A model generated the notes under the pieces. It did no database searches and was not told the origin of the DNA. It was given only the letters and a program-made list of their open reading frames with translations. From Dasypus novemcinctus (lineage: Eukaryota; Chordata; Mammalia; Cingulata; Dasypodidae): a stretch of 64,000 nt of DNA. Both the position numbers and the translations under genes were made by a program. Numbering within the stretch: position 1 is the first letter of the stretch; the number at the start of each line of letters is the position of its first letter. The DNA lies in assembly GCF_030445035.2 (NCBI RefSeq), contig NC_080680.1, positions 49,551,212-49,615,211 of the forward strand, written 5' to 3'. Shown piece by piece: positions 42,721 through 54,315 of the stretch.

Positions 42721-44971
42721 ATGGCTCCTCAGGAAACGAAGGTTGGCTGTCACTGTGGGCACCAAGGTGGAAGGGAAAATGGACGTTAAATGTGTGGAAC
42801 CAAAGTAAAAGGGGGGCAAGAGAGGAGTTTTTTGAGAGTACACAAGGATGGATATAAAACATGTAATATTACACCATAACATATAGGAGATGACAGACTG
42901 ATAATGTAAACCATAATGTAAAACATAGGATAACTAAAAATGTAAAGAACTGTGTATCCTAAAGTAAGCACCATAATGTAAGCACAGATATTACCTTATT
43001 AGAAAGCTAATAGCTCAGACTCTGTACATCACCTTAAGTAAATATGATGTGAAAAGGGTGTAAGAGTATCGCTGTGGAAGGAAAAAGGTTTTGTGGTGGA
43101 TGTATGGGAGTGCTGTATATTATATATATGCATTGCTGTGGACTAGGACTCCTGTGAAGAAATGCTGAATAATTAGGGGGGGGGAAAAAAAAAAAAAAAA
43201 AAAAGGATAGGATGTGGAATTTTTTCAAGTCAACATTCTTTATCTAAGTTCTTTATCTAACTTTATCCAAGTTCTTTATCCATCCTTTAAACCCATCGCT
43301 ATATACCATTCCCTAGTAAGGGACCATGACATTATATTGGGCTTCAAATTTCGGGGAGTTCTGGACCACAGAGTGTTTCAACAATGGCAATGGAGGGATA
43401 CTGGTATGGGATACCAATGACAGGTGATATATGGCTGACAGGGAGCTGTACAGAACATATGTCCAGGGGGCATGGTAATGATTGGATATACTCATAGTGG
43501 CAACAATTAAAAACCACAGCAGGGGGGGTACTGGGTTCCTGGCCAGTGGTGCTCTGCCGCGGTCCCTAGGGGAGCAGCGACAGTCTCCCAGGTACAGCGG
43601 CGGGGACCTGGAGGGAGTGAGGGTTCAACAGTGAGCCCCTGATGCTAATGACTATGCTTGTGAGCTGATAAACCTAAAATAAGAACAAGGCCTAGAGCAA
43701 CATTGTGCCTGGGAATTTCCTCCTGTCAGCCTTCATGTTACTCAAATGTGGCCAGTCTCGAAGCCAAACTCAGCATGTAAATGCAATGCCTTCCCTCCAG
43801 CGTGGGACATGACACCCGGGGACGAGCCTCCCTGGCAACGAGGGACCACTATCAAATACCAACTGATGATGCAACTGGAAAAGGACCTTATACGGAAGGT
43901 TCAATGCGGATCAGCAGAATATCCATGTCTACATAAAATAACATGACTTTAAAATGCTGTTTGACCTAAAGTAAGGGGGAAATGGAAAGGAGAAATGAGT
44001 TTATATGGCTACGAGTTTCTAAAAAAGAGTCTGGAGGCTGGCAGAAGGATTGCCCTCATGCACAACTGAGCAGAGTCAGAGAGACAGATAAAGCAGATAC
44101 AACCCCCAGATATTGGTTCCTTTGAAGGCTAAAGAGACCCATGAGAGTTATGGCCATGGCCGATGGGGTTAACTACCAGGGCAGATGGCCCCTCTTTGGA
44201 AATGGTGTTTATGTGTGATGAATCTGGACTCAGATGGGATCTCCCTTCATAAGACTTTCATGCTAATGTGCTGGAGGTACAGTTAACGTTGGGATTTAAG
44301 ATATATTTAGGGGATTTGAATCTCTGGACTGACAATGTGATAGCCAGGTCCTGAGCCTCAACAGACTCCAGCACCTACAATCTGATTTATTGGACTTACC
44401 ACACTCAGCTAAGATGGAGTTGAAGAAGGACAATCACCACACCATGGAGCCTAGAGTGATTACAACTGAAAATGGGAGGATGGCATCCAGCATCCATGTG
44501 GAATTTGAGCCTCCTCTTGTCATAGAGGTACAATGGACACAACCAATCCAATGTCCACATAGAAGAGGTGGTATTGGATTGAGAAAAGTGGACATGGTGG
44601 CTGATGGGTATGGGGAAAGGCAGGAAGAGATGAGAGGTGGAGGTGTCTTTGGGACATGGAGCTGCCCTGGATGGTGCTTCAGAGGCAATCACCGGACATT
44701 GTAAATCCTCACAGGGCCCACTGGATGGAATGGAGGAGAGTATGGGCCATGATGTGGACCATTGACTATGAGGGGCAGAGGTGCCCAAAGATGTACTTAC
44801 CAAATCCAATGGATGTGTCATGATGATGGGAACGAGTGTTGTTGGGGGGGGAGAGGGGGGGTGGGGGAGCGGGGTTGAATGGGACCTCACATATATATTT
44901 TTGATGTAATATTATTACAAAGTCAATAAAAAAAATTAAAAAAATTTCTGAAAAAGAAAAAAATAAATAAA
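42721..44971 (+). mobile_element. Family X retroposon, 2.25 kb, target-site duplication
   Basis: Flanked by TAAAGATACTTC at 42709-42720 and 44972-44983, identical over 12 bp. Sense orientation with 3' end AAGTCAATAAAAAAA and then an A-rich tail with AAATAAATAAATA. It holds an internal G8A20 tract (about 43179-43203), a GC-rich block with CpGs (43540-43610) and a 3' G-rich tract (44844-44874). Its last ~780 bp match the foldback element at 13599-14803 (about 3% different). The longest sense frame is 104 codons, with no enzyme motifs. It is the longest copy here. Autonomy is unlikely; mobilisation by L1 is inferred from the tail and duplication. Confidence 0.85.
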
Positions 44972-44983
44972 TAAAGATACTTC

Positions 44984-45800
44984 TGCTGAGGCCTTAGATG
45001 GAAATGATGAGTGTGTTATTGGAAACTGGAGGATAGGTAATCCTTGTTTCAAAGTGATAGAGAACTTGGTAAAATTGAGCTCTGATGTCAAATGAAAAGC
45101 AGAATTTGAAAGTGAAGGACTTGGATATTTAGCAGAAATTTTCAAATTAAATGAGGAAAGTGCAGCCTGGTTTCTTTGTGTAGCTTATGGTAAAATGTGA
45201 GAGGAAAGGGACAAGCTGAGACTTGAGCTCCTAGGCACAAAGAAACCAGAAATTGATGGTTTGGAAAATTTATAGTTTCTGGAAAGTAAGCCCCTGGGGC
45301 ATAGTGCTCCTTGTGAGGATTTAACCGAATATGGACCCAGTTACCACTTAGCGTAAATCAGGATGGGAGGTACAGTTATCCAGAACAGTCACACTGCATG
45401 TGGAAAGTCCTACTGTCAGATGGTTTGGACTCCTGTGTACTGCATGCAAACCTAACAGGGGTTTTTTGTGTGATCTGTATGAATGGAACTACTGCCAGCT
45501 TGGACTAAAAGGGACAGATTGAAGGAAAATTTCCTGCTTAAACTAAAACAGAGCAGTTTGGGGAAAAGAGAAGGCATGGGATGGAAGTGAGTAGTTGAAC
45601 TACAGTGAGAGGAAAAGAGACCAGGATGTTGAATGAATTGTCTGTGAAAATGTTGGTTATCAGCAAAGGTGAAAAGGCTGGAGTTGAGAGGGAAATTGGG
45701 AGCCATGAGCAGATTCTTGGATGTGTAGGGGGAGTGACCAGGAATTTGGTGGATAATGGAAGGAGGTGGTGTTGTAAATTATACCTGTATGACATATCTT
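44984..45800 (+). repeat. MaLR-like internal region, right piece
   Basis: Resumes with 'tgctgaggccttagatggaaatg' and continues 'gagctcctaggcacaaagaaacc', 'gggcatagtgctccttgtgagg', 'atatggacccagttaccactt', 'gtgatctgtatgaatggaac', 'gaaaagagaaggcatgggatgg'. No intact gag-like frame. The 3' LTR is not found; the element fades near 45600-45800 before a GT microsatellite. Confidence 0.65.
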
Positions 45801-45811
45801 AAAGGAGTAGG

Positions 45812-45841
45812 AGTGTGTGTGCATGTGTGTGTGTGTGTGTA
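45812..45841 (+). repeat. (GT)n microsatellite
   Basis: Alternating GT with one CA interruption. Similar runs lie at 41377-41393 and 47263-47285. Confidence 0.9.
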
Positions 45842-47404
45842 AAGAGAGAATGAAATGAGCTAGAAATGGTGGGGAGGAAGAAAAAGAACTTTATACCATC
45901 CCTGTCTCTGAAGTACATCAGGGATAAGAGAAAAAGAAAGCCTGCTCGAGAGGCAGCAAAGGGAAAGATATTAAGCTGATTATCTAAAGAAAGAATACAA
46001 TAATCAGAGCAGTTTTGACAACCACAGAAGCAGAATGATGGTGAGTCACAATAGCAAGTATCGGGCATGCACATCTAAACACTTTTCAAGGGGGAGAACA
46101 TTACGACCAAATCAGTTGACCTACTTGCTTCCCTGTTGTGGAAAGCACCCATGAAGTCCTCCGAACCTAATGCCATTAAAACTCCGAATCAGATGGCTAA
46201 CTGCCCTTTATTTGAATCTATGCTTACCAAGCAACCATCTGATTGAAATCAGGGTTCCTGTGAACTTGTCAACGGGGAGAAGACGTACAATACAAAGGTT
46301 CAAGTTCCAGTGACCCAGAGAAAGGTAGAATTATCCTAGCATTACATCTCTTATGAATTTGTCTATCCAAGCCAACCTAGTCAATTCAGGGATGCAGAGA
46401 AGTTCAAAGACATAAACTACAATCCGAAATGAGTAACTTCATCATGTTTGTATATAGTTATACTGGCAAAATCCTTGGCTTATCCTGTACCTTAAAAAAA
46501 ACAAAAACAAAAATATCTTTAGTAGGAATTGTGTCATTCATCTGCATTAGAGAGGCAAGTTAGGATCATTCCTAAAGGCCCACAATCAAGGTGTGCATTC
46601 TACCTCTTACATAACATACCTGGAGAATCATCACTTACAATCATGAACAATCTCATAGCAGCATCATTTTAAGGCCCTAAATGCTCCCACTCTTTATCTT
46701 ATAATGGAAGAATTTCTGATCTTTAATAAACAAATAAAAAGCAAATAAATAGTAAGAGAGAGAAGACAGACATGGGATTAGAATGGAAGTTAAAGGGGAT
46801 TTCAAACCATTGTCAGAAATCAGAGCCATGTTTCCCTTGAGGGTCTAAAAAATGTCTAGCCGATGACTTCATAATTTTTTAAAACATAGAAAGGAATGGA
46901 AAAGTCAGTGAGGCATAAGAATGCTTAACATGAGGTTATAAAAACCCTGGGTGGAACAAATCCCGGTCATCTCCCTGTTCCCATCATCAAAAGCTTTTGG
47001 CTTTTGAATATTCAAGGAAATGTCACTTTGTGGCTATGTGAACAGAGAAAATAATGACCATCCAGAGAAAGGGTTGTAGGCTTCATTCTCAGATGTGATT
47101 CTTTCGGTACTCTCTTCTGTGACTTCTCTTAATAAATCATTATGATAATCATTCTTCTTAAGACTTCTTCATATATTTTCCTTTCCAAATGCAGAAGATT
47201 AATGGTGGGTCCTGGACACACAAAGCCCACAGTATAAATCCTAATTTATGGCAGCTGAGAATGTGTGTGTGTGTGTGTGTGTGTGAGGGGAAGGGGAGAG
47301 GAGAAAAAAGACAAATTTTGAGTTGCTGTAAAGTGTTTCCTTATAAAATGGAGCTCAAAGAACCATCAAATCACCAAATCAGGACATGTGTATTTATTTG
47401 TTTT
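45842..47404. other. Unassigned DNA with GT repeats
   Basis: No exon, RNA gene or named repeat is recognised. 46090-46330 has normal complexity and several CpGs but no conserved frame that I can identify. Confidence 0.45.
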
Positions 47405-47525
47405 TCTAAAAATGTTTACTGAGCACCTAATATGTACAACTCACTGTACTGAAGTTTGAGAGTATGACAGTACACAGAATGAACTTAGAAAACCCTGTCC
47501 TCATGGACACTTAATTGTGGTGTAA
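47405..47525 (-). repeat. L2 LINE 3' end
   Basis: 'aaaatgtttactgagcacctaatatgtac', 'cctgtcctcatggacactt': antisense L2. Confidence 0.75.
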
Positions 47526-47987
47526 GGCACCTGACTCTCGATTCCACTGAATCAATGAATTTCCAATGCATGGCTGAGACACATGGGAGGTGAAGGCTTT
47601 TGGCTTTCATGGGTCAAACACGACCTGGCTGGGTACTTTGTCTAGTAGACTTAAATGAAATGAGAAGTGACTTCTAGATTTATATTGGTAATAAAAGTTG
47701 TGGCCAATGAACAGAGGGGGATGATGGTATTATTTACTATAGAAAAGAAAGCACATCTGTAGAGTAGTGAGATTAGATCTAGCAAGGTAGCATACAAGTA
47801 ACCAGAAAGCAGCCACCAATATGATTTAATCCTTCTCTCAGGAGCGATAACATTGTCTTTTGTCCTATTGAAACTTCCATTTCATTTTCTGAGGAAACAC
47901 AAGTGGTTTTTTTCCTCCCTCTCTTTCACTGGTAGATAAATTCTCAAATACACATGGACACATTCTGTTGGTTTCTCTGCCTCTGTT

Positions 47988-48001
47988 TCTCTCTCCCTCT
48001 T

Positions 48002-48045
<44 letters not shown>

Positions 48046-48052
48046 GCACACA
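47988..48052 (+). repeat. (CT)n(CA)n compound microsatellite
   Basis: A CT run to about 48024 passes directly into CA units to about 48045. Frames across it (Leu-Ser and His-Thr repeats) are products of the repeat. Confidence 0.95.
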
Positions 48053-49675
48053 TGCACATTCAGCTCCAAGCCACCTGCTTCAGTAATTCATCTCAAGGCT
48101 GCTGTCTGGAAACAAGGCCCATTTTTCTCACTTTTATCAATCACCTTAAACTTCTCTTAGAAGGAAAGTCTGAGAGTACACTGGAGGCATTTTCCTGGTT
48201 GCTGAACACACTGCATTTTAACCCCGGGAACTTCAAGCTGCCAGCTTTGCTACTGGGATAACACAGGACTGACTTCCTCCTTTCTTCTTTGCTCATGTGG
48301 TGAAGAAAACACAAAAAGCAATATGCGAGTACATTATATCCACACTTTTTCCTTGGCAGCATTTATAGATTCCACATCAACACGCGAGATCCTCTATGAT
48401 AATGAAGAGGATAATTAGTCTATAATTAGAAGTTAATCACAAATCTATAAAACACATTTCAGAATATTGACAATGGCTTTTCTTTAAGTGACATTTCTGT
48501 GCATAGTTAATTAATTGCTGGTCTCAAATTGGGTCACTAGAAATGCATTCTTCTGATCTCTAGCAATTTATCGTCTAGAAACACTTACTTTAAAATTCAG
48601 ATTACCTCTCTAGGCACTCTCTGTGCAGCTGAGCTATACTATAGTAGGTGAAAATACTAGTCATACAGGGCTCAGTTAATACAGTTGCTAATAAATGACC
48701 ATGATGTACCACTGGCGTCTATTTTGTAAGTGATAAGACAGACTCGCTTCCCTTCCTAAAAAGGCATTCCCCCAACCACTTCCTTAAGAAAGTCAGTGAA
48801 CTTGAAACAACTCAAAGTCCACTATGCAAATATTATTTGCAGTATGTAACATACAAGATTAACAATGAGGAATAAAAGGGAAGCAGGACAGACCTTTTTT
48901 ATATTAAATATGTTCATGTAAATAACATCATTTCCTATGTATTTTTAAACATATACAAGTAGATAACATTTAAATGCACCGAAAGACTATGCTAAGGTTT
49001 GGTATATGGAAGTCTAATGGGGTTTTATAGAAATGAATGTAAGGATTGCCAGAGAATTATTCCAGTATTATATTCACTAACACCAAATGCATTATGCACA
49101 GTTAATACTCTTAGCATTACCGACTAAACAGAGATCCCAGACCTCCAATAATCTGCCAAATAGATTCCACCGAGATTTACTATCAAATAGGAATGAAAAG
49201 CAAAATCTTCCCGAGGCTGTGAAAAGGGAGAAAGATAATGATATTCATGATTATGAATTACGCTTGAAAGCCAGATTCATTTACTTCATTACATCCCACC
49301 TCAACAAAACATAGCCACGGAAAGGTATGTCAAGTGATCTGATTTCATAGCCTGAGCAGGTGATGATGAGAGGTTTTCTGAATAGTTGGACTGTGGTTGC
49401 CAGTCCTTGGTTCCAACTAAGCTCCATTCATTAGTAGGCTGCTTGCCCTTCGCTGTAATCAGTGGGAGACCAAGTGGACACTATATCATGATTCTCATGC
49501 TGTCAAACAGAAAGATTCAGGAATAGTCTATGCCCCATGCCTGCTGATATTCCAGAACTTTAGTGGCACTGGTGTTTTGCAGTTCTACCCCTCCATCAAT
49601 GTTCCCATGGAAATGCTATACTGCTTTTCTGACTCTTACATGCCCTGAGAACCTGAGGTTTCTGGTATTATATAA
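48053..49675. other. Unassigned DNA; possible conserved block at 48360-48530
   Basis: No named repeat over 1.6 kb, the longest repeat-poor stretch in the right half. A 75-codon frame (49087-49314) with a charged, Lys/Arg/Asn-rich product is visible, but has no known domain or initiation context that would support a gene. Confidence 0.4.
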
Positions 49676-49679
49676 TAGT

Positions 49680-49805
49680 ATTATACCCATTATTATAAGA
49701 ATGATAAATTAAAGCTCAGAAAGAGTTTGTAACTTACCTATAAAAACAAGTACATGGCAAAGCTGGGAGTTAAACCCAGGCTGGCCTCAATGTCCATGTG
49801 TTCAC
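49680..49805 (-). repeat. MIR SINE fragment
   Basis: 'taaattaaagctcagaaagagtttgtaactt', 'gcaaagctgggagttaaacccagg': antisense MIR. Confidence 0.85.
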
Positions 49806-50019
49806 CACTGTTCCCTCCTATGCATCACAAAATGTGGGCTGACTACTGGTCCCCAGTTTTGGCTACATTTCAGAAATACCAGAACATTCTTTCCTCTGAT
49901 ATTTTGTTTAGTAGATCCCTGGAATTTCATATTTATGTTCCTCCAAGTGATCCTCATAAAGACAGATTTGAGAACTGCTGATCAGGGTACCAGGCTAGAA
50001 ACTGAAACTGAGATTCATT

Positions 50020-50420
50020 CTTTGTTTCTTTCAACAAATATTTGTTGAATGTTTGCTATGTACCAACAGTTCTAGGTGCTGGGAATACCGCAGGAAATAA
50101 AACAGATACAATTTCTGCTCTCATGAAACTTACATTCTAGTTGGAAGAGACAGGTAATAAAAGAAATACATATATATAACCAAGAGGTGGTAAGTGGCAG
50201 GTAGAGAAGCATGGGGATGAAGTTTTAGATGGGGTGGTCAGTGAAGGCTTCCCTGAGGAGATCACATTTGAGCAAAAACCTGAATAAAGTGAAGGAACAA
50301 TTCACAGCGTATCTGGGGAGGGGATCCAGAGAGAGGGAACTGCAGTACAAAGATCCTGTGGTAGGGGAACACTCGATATCAACAAGCAATATTAACAGTG
50401 TGATATAATCAGATGAGCAA
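50020..50420 (-). repeat. L2 LINE 3' end
   Basis: 'caacaaatatttgttgaatgtttgctatg', 'gttctaggtgctgggaatacc', 'ctctcatgaaacttacattctag', 'gtgaaggcttccctgaggag': a well preserved antisense L2 3' UTR. Confidence 0.85.
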
Positions 50421-50539
50421 GACTGGGGGGAAAAGTGATAGGAGATGTGTCTGGAGAGGAGTAAAGAATGTCTCCTCTGACTGAAGAAGTCAGCAAATTC
50501 ATGTTCAGTTCCAAATAGGTTGCTACAAAAAACATTTCT

Positions 50540-51888
50540 TGTAGGGTAAAAAGGCAGCCAACTCAAGGGGAGAAAATATATGGCAATCACATATCTGATA
50601 AGGGATTAATATCCATGACATACAAAGAGATCATACAACACAACAATAAAAAGACAAACTACTGTTTGGGCAAAAGACTTGAAAAGACAGTTGTCCAAAG
50701 AAGAAATACGAATAGTAAAGAAACACATAAAAACATGTTCAACATCACTAGCAATTAGGGAAATGAAAATCAAAACTACAATGAGATATCATTTTATACC
50801 CATAATACTGGTCACTATTAAAAAGTCAGAAAACTATAAATGTTGGAGAGGATGTGGAGAGATAGGAATGCTTATTCACTGCTGGTGGGAATGTAGAATG
50901 GTACAGCCACTGTGGAGGACTAGTTGGCAGTTCCTAAGGAAGTTGAATATACACTCGCTATGTGGCCTCGCAATTACCATTACTAGGTATATACCCAGAA
51001 TAACTGAGAGCAGAGACACAAACAGACACCTGCACACCGATGTCCATAGCGGCATTATTCATGATTGCCAAAAGTTGGAAACAATCCAGATATCCATCAA
51101 CTGATGAATGGATAAACAAATTGTGGTATATACACACAATGGAATATTATGCAGCAGTAAGAAGAAATGAAGTTGTGAAACGTATGACTACATGGGTGAT
51201 CCTGGAGGATGTTATGTTGAATGAAGCAAGCCAGGCACAGAAAGACAAATACTATATGACCGTGCTCATATGAACTAAACATACTGTGTAAACCCATGGA
51301 GTTAATAATTAGAATACAGGTCACCAGAAAATAGAAAATAGAAGGAGAACAGAGAATGGAAAGCTGTGGGTTAATCTGTGAAGAATTGGTGTAAAAAAAA
51401 AAAAGGTTGTAAATCTTTGGAAGTGACTAGAAGTGGTTAAGGCGTATCATGGTGTTTGTAACTAGCAGTGCTATTGTGTGGGCATGAAAAGGAAAGTCTA
51501 AGGTCATGTATATTACTAGAAGGAAAGCTAAAAACTGTAACATGAGACTGTATAAGATAGTAAAACCTCATGTAAAACATATATTGCATATATAAGACTG
51601 TTTTTATCAAATATAAGTATAAATATACTAGAGAGAGAAAAAGAATAGCAGCTATGTACAGCAGATGAGGCATAAGAGAGAATTTGAGAGCTAATGAGTT
51701 TTGTTTATTTGTTTTTTGTTTTCTATTATTATTATTGTAATAATGAAAGTGCTCAGGTAGTAAGGGGGTGATGAATGCGCAAACTTGATTACACCGAATA
51801 CCTTTGAGTGTACTCCTTGGGTGTATTTATGTTTTATTAATATGTATCAATGAAACTAAAAAAGAAATGATTAAGAAAAAGGAAAAAG
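50540..51888 (+). mobile_element. 5'-truncated L1 with 12-bp target-site duplication
   Basis: Flanked by AAAAACATTTCT at 50528-50539 and 51889-51900. It contains the C-terminal part of ORF2 (to about 51280), a 3' UTR and a polypurine/A-rich end. About 1.35 kb, a common truncated length. It sits next to L2 sequence and is younger than it. Confidence 0.88.
50560..51280 (+). pseudogene. L1 ORF2 C-terminal remnant
   Basis: The 141-codon frame 50679-51104 contains CWRGCGEIGMLIHCWWEC, the Cys-rich region near the C-terminus of L1 ORF2 protein, followed by RMVQPLWRTSWQFLRKL. A frameshift near 51040 moves the reading to 51040-51273, with PSTDEWINKLWYIHTMEYYAAV and EASQAQKDKYYM, the expected terminal region. 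RT and endonuclease domains are absent through 5' truncation. Confidence 0.9.
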
Positions 51889-51900
51889 AAAAACATTTCT

Positions 51901-52830
51901 GGAAAGGAAATGAGGCTGCTCTAACCCTTTATCTCCCAGCTGTTGCGATGACTGTAGGTGACAACACAGTCTGCCCTTACTCTGGAAGTAGGCATCCTAG
52001 TATGTGGTTTTCTCACCCATGGTCCCATCTGTTCCTTTTCAGACGGCAAGGGAGAGTTAGTTAATGGTAGTTCTGAACACCAGGCAACTTCAGGCTGCTC
52101 CACGGTACTGAGGAAGAGTCACCCTTCAGAATCAAAGACTAAGTTCATTGCCCAACCAAAGAGCCCCGAGAGTAATTAAGTGCCATTTGGTTCTAGGCAG
52201 TTGGGAGAATCCTCGAGGTTTTCACAAAGCAGCCAACAAACATCAAGAGAGCAGCTCACAAATAGATCCTAGGGGACGGCTCCTGCTGCCTTGAGGCAGG
52301 CCTTGTGCCCACACACATCCAGTCAGTATTCCAAGTAAGATAGGACCCAGTGCAAGTTAACTGCTTCCCTGTGGCGTCTCCTCAGGGGGTATTGGCAGTG
52401 AGTGTGATACTTAGAATTTCCACTCAAATTCTTCCAAATGCATCTGGGGCTTGATTACCACGTATTACTAGAAGGATTTTGTAAAGCCTGCTTCCTCAAA
52501 TCTTTCGAGGATGAGAACCTACACAAAGTAATTTTAGATTTACTCAAGGCTTAATGTAGGTATACAGGCAATTCCTCTGAAGTACACTCAGAATTTAGGG
52601 GAAAGATCAGGTAAAGGCCAGTGCCTTAGTGGGGAAGGGACATGCATGATGGGGTGCATGTTTCACATGCAGAAGTGCCATACCCTCAGATGACTTATAT
52701 CTGTGTTGCTGAGGAGACTCCACAAAATAGGCTGGCAGAAAGGTTATCTGTAGTACTGAGTTGGTACTTCAGAAAGAGCTGACTTAAATAATACCATTGC
52801 TCTCTGCCAACTTGAAGTGGTAATGCTATG
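51901..52830. other. Unassigned DNA
   Basis: No named repeat or exon. Higher G+C than neighbours around 51930-52390. Frames up to 86 codons overlap on both strands without a domain. Confidence 0.4.
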
Positions 52831-52835
52831 GTAAT

Positions 52836-53256
52836 TGCGATGGATTGGAGCTATGTATCCCAGAAAAACATGTTCTTACTGTGGGTATAAATCCTTGTAA
52901 ATAGAATATTCAGGTAAGTAGTGGCCCAGGGTGGGACTTAATCCTACTCCTGCAGGCCTTTTAGGGAGGGTCACACAGAGAGAAAAAAGCCACAGAGCAA
53001 CCAGAAGCTGAAAGTCAATGGAACATGGGAAAGAGGAGATAGGCCAGGAGAGAATGCCATGTGCATTGCCATGTGACAGAGGAGCCAAGAACCGTGGGTT
53101 ACTGGCAGTCAGTCCCAGACCAGTTTTTGGGAAACACTGCATCTCCTTGATGATGCCTTGATTTGGACTTCTCCTAGCCTCAAAACTGTAAGCCAATAAT
53201 TGTTGTTTAGGCCAATGTACTGCATGGTATTTGCTTTAGCAAGGAAACTAAAATCA
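52836..53256 (+). repeat. MaLR-like solo LTR, same family as 42073
   Basis: 'gcgatggattggagctatg...cccagaaaaacatg', 'gggacttaatcctactcctgcagg', 'agccacagagcaaccagaagctg', 'gccatgtgacagaggagccaag', 'gccttgatttggacttctcctagcc', 'aactgtaagccaataat', ending 'aaggaaactaaaatca'. No clear duplication at the flanks. Confidence 0.75.
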
Positions 53257-53975
53257 TAGCTAACAGGTGATGATCTTCATGGAAACTAGAAAAAGGGGAA
53301 ATGGAGAGGCATCTTAAGTTTCTATGTCTCTAGCCCTGTCAAAAGAAGAGCGCCCTGTCTAGCTAGTGTGAGTACCCACTTAGCCTTCAGCCTACCTAAA
53401 TTCTCTCAGGCATTCAAATCTCAAAAAGATTTAAGATCATCTAACTCGCTTGACTCTGGCTCTAAACCATTCACACAACAGTCTCAAAAGATTTGAACTT
53501 TTTCTCATAGGTCAGTGAATACACTGAGCAGTCTCAATATTTGGGAGTTATTGATGGATTGAGTTTTAATCATTTAATTAATAATTTCTCATTGCAAGTA
53601 AACCCCTTGTTGTTTGATTAGCATGACTCAGTCCTGAGATCCTGAAAATGTCTGCCAATAAAAACTGAGCTTCTGTACCACAAAATGAATGATCCTGTCA
53701 GAGGGTAGCTGGTCTGCCTCTTTAACATCTCTGCTCTCTCTGTAAAAGTAGATACTGATGATATGTTCCTAATAGTGTCTGAAGAAAAAGTCAGCCTTGC
53801 CTTGGAGGCTGAAGGGCACTCTGATATATATAGCCAAGGTAAGAACCATCAACTAATTTTTTTCCCATCAACTAATTTCTTGATTGCCAATAGATATTAA
53901 CCAAGACATAATAAGCAAATAACATGTTATAAGGCTAGACATAGTTTTGGAATTTGTGTGTCTGTATGTAATTAA
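53257..53975. other. Unassigned DNA
   Basis: No repeat or exon recognised. Confidence 0.4.
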
Positions 53976-53977
53976 AA

Positions 53978-54080
53978 CTCAGGGGAGTGGATATAGCTCA
54001 AGTGATTGAGTGCCTGCTTCCCATGTATTTGTAAATTCCTGGGTTCAATCCCTGGTACCTCCTAAAAACAACAACAAAAC
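53978..54080 (+). mobile_element. Short DAS-type SINE (tRNA head only)
   Basis: 'ggggagtggatatagctcaagtgattgag...tgcttcccatg...gggttcaatccctggtacctcc' then an ACAACAACAAAAC tail. A box TAGCTCAAGTG and B box GGTTCAATCCC are recognisable. It gives the sense view of the pair at 7255-7437. Confidence 0.85.
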
Positions 54081-54189
54081 CACCCTTAGAACTCTGTTAT
54101 AGGTAGAGACCTCAAGAGAACACCTTGAAGTAGGTAAGGCATAAAATTTAAGTCATATAGAGCTGTAAGAATTCTTAGGATGATCTGGT

Positions 54190-54315
54190 TTAATATCATG
54201 GTTTTATCAGTTAGGAAATCAAAGTCCTCAGATGGTTATGCAACTCATCCATTTTAACACAATTAATACCATTTGACAAAATTGGTATTAGAATCCAGTT
54301 TTCTGGGCACCTGGT
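54190..54315 (-). repeat. MIR SINE fragment
   Basis: 'ttatcagttaggaaatcaaag', 'aattggtattagaatccagttttctg': antisense MIR, diverged. Confidence 0.55.

Noticed and set aside
47954-48261. Frames of 68 and 97 codons
   Set aside because: They read through the CT/CA microsatellite and give Leu-Ser and His-Thr repeats.
50679-51104. 141-codon host gene
   Set aside because: The protein carries the L1 ORF2 C-terminal Cys-rich region and lies inside an L1 with target-site duplications.
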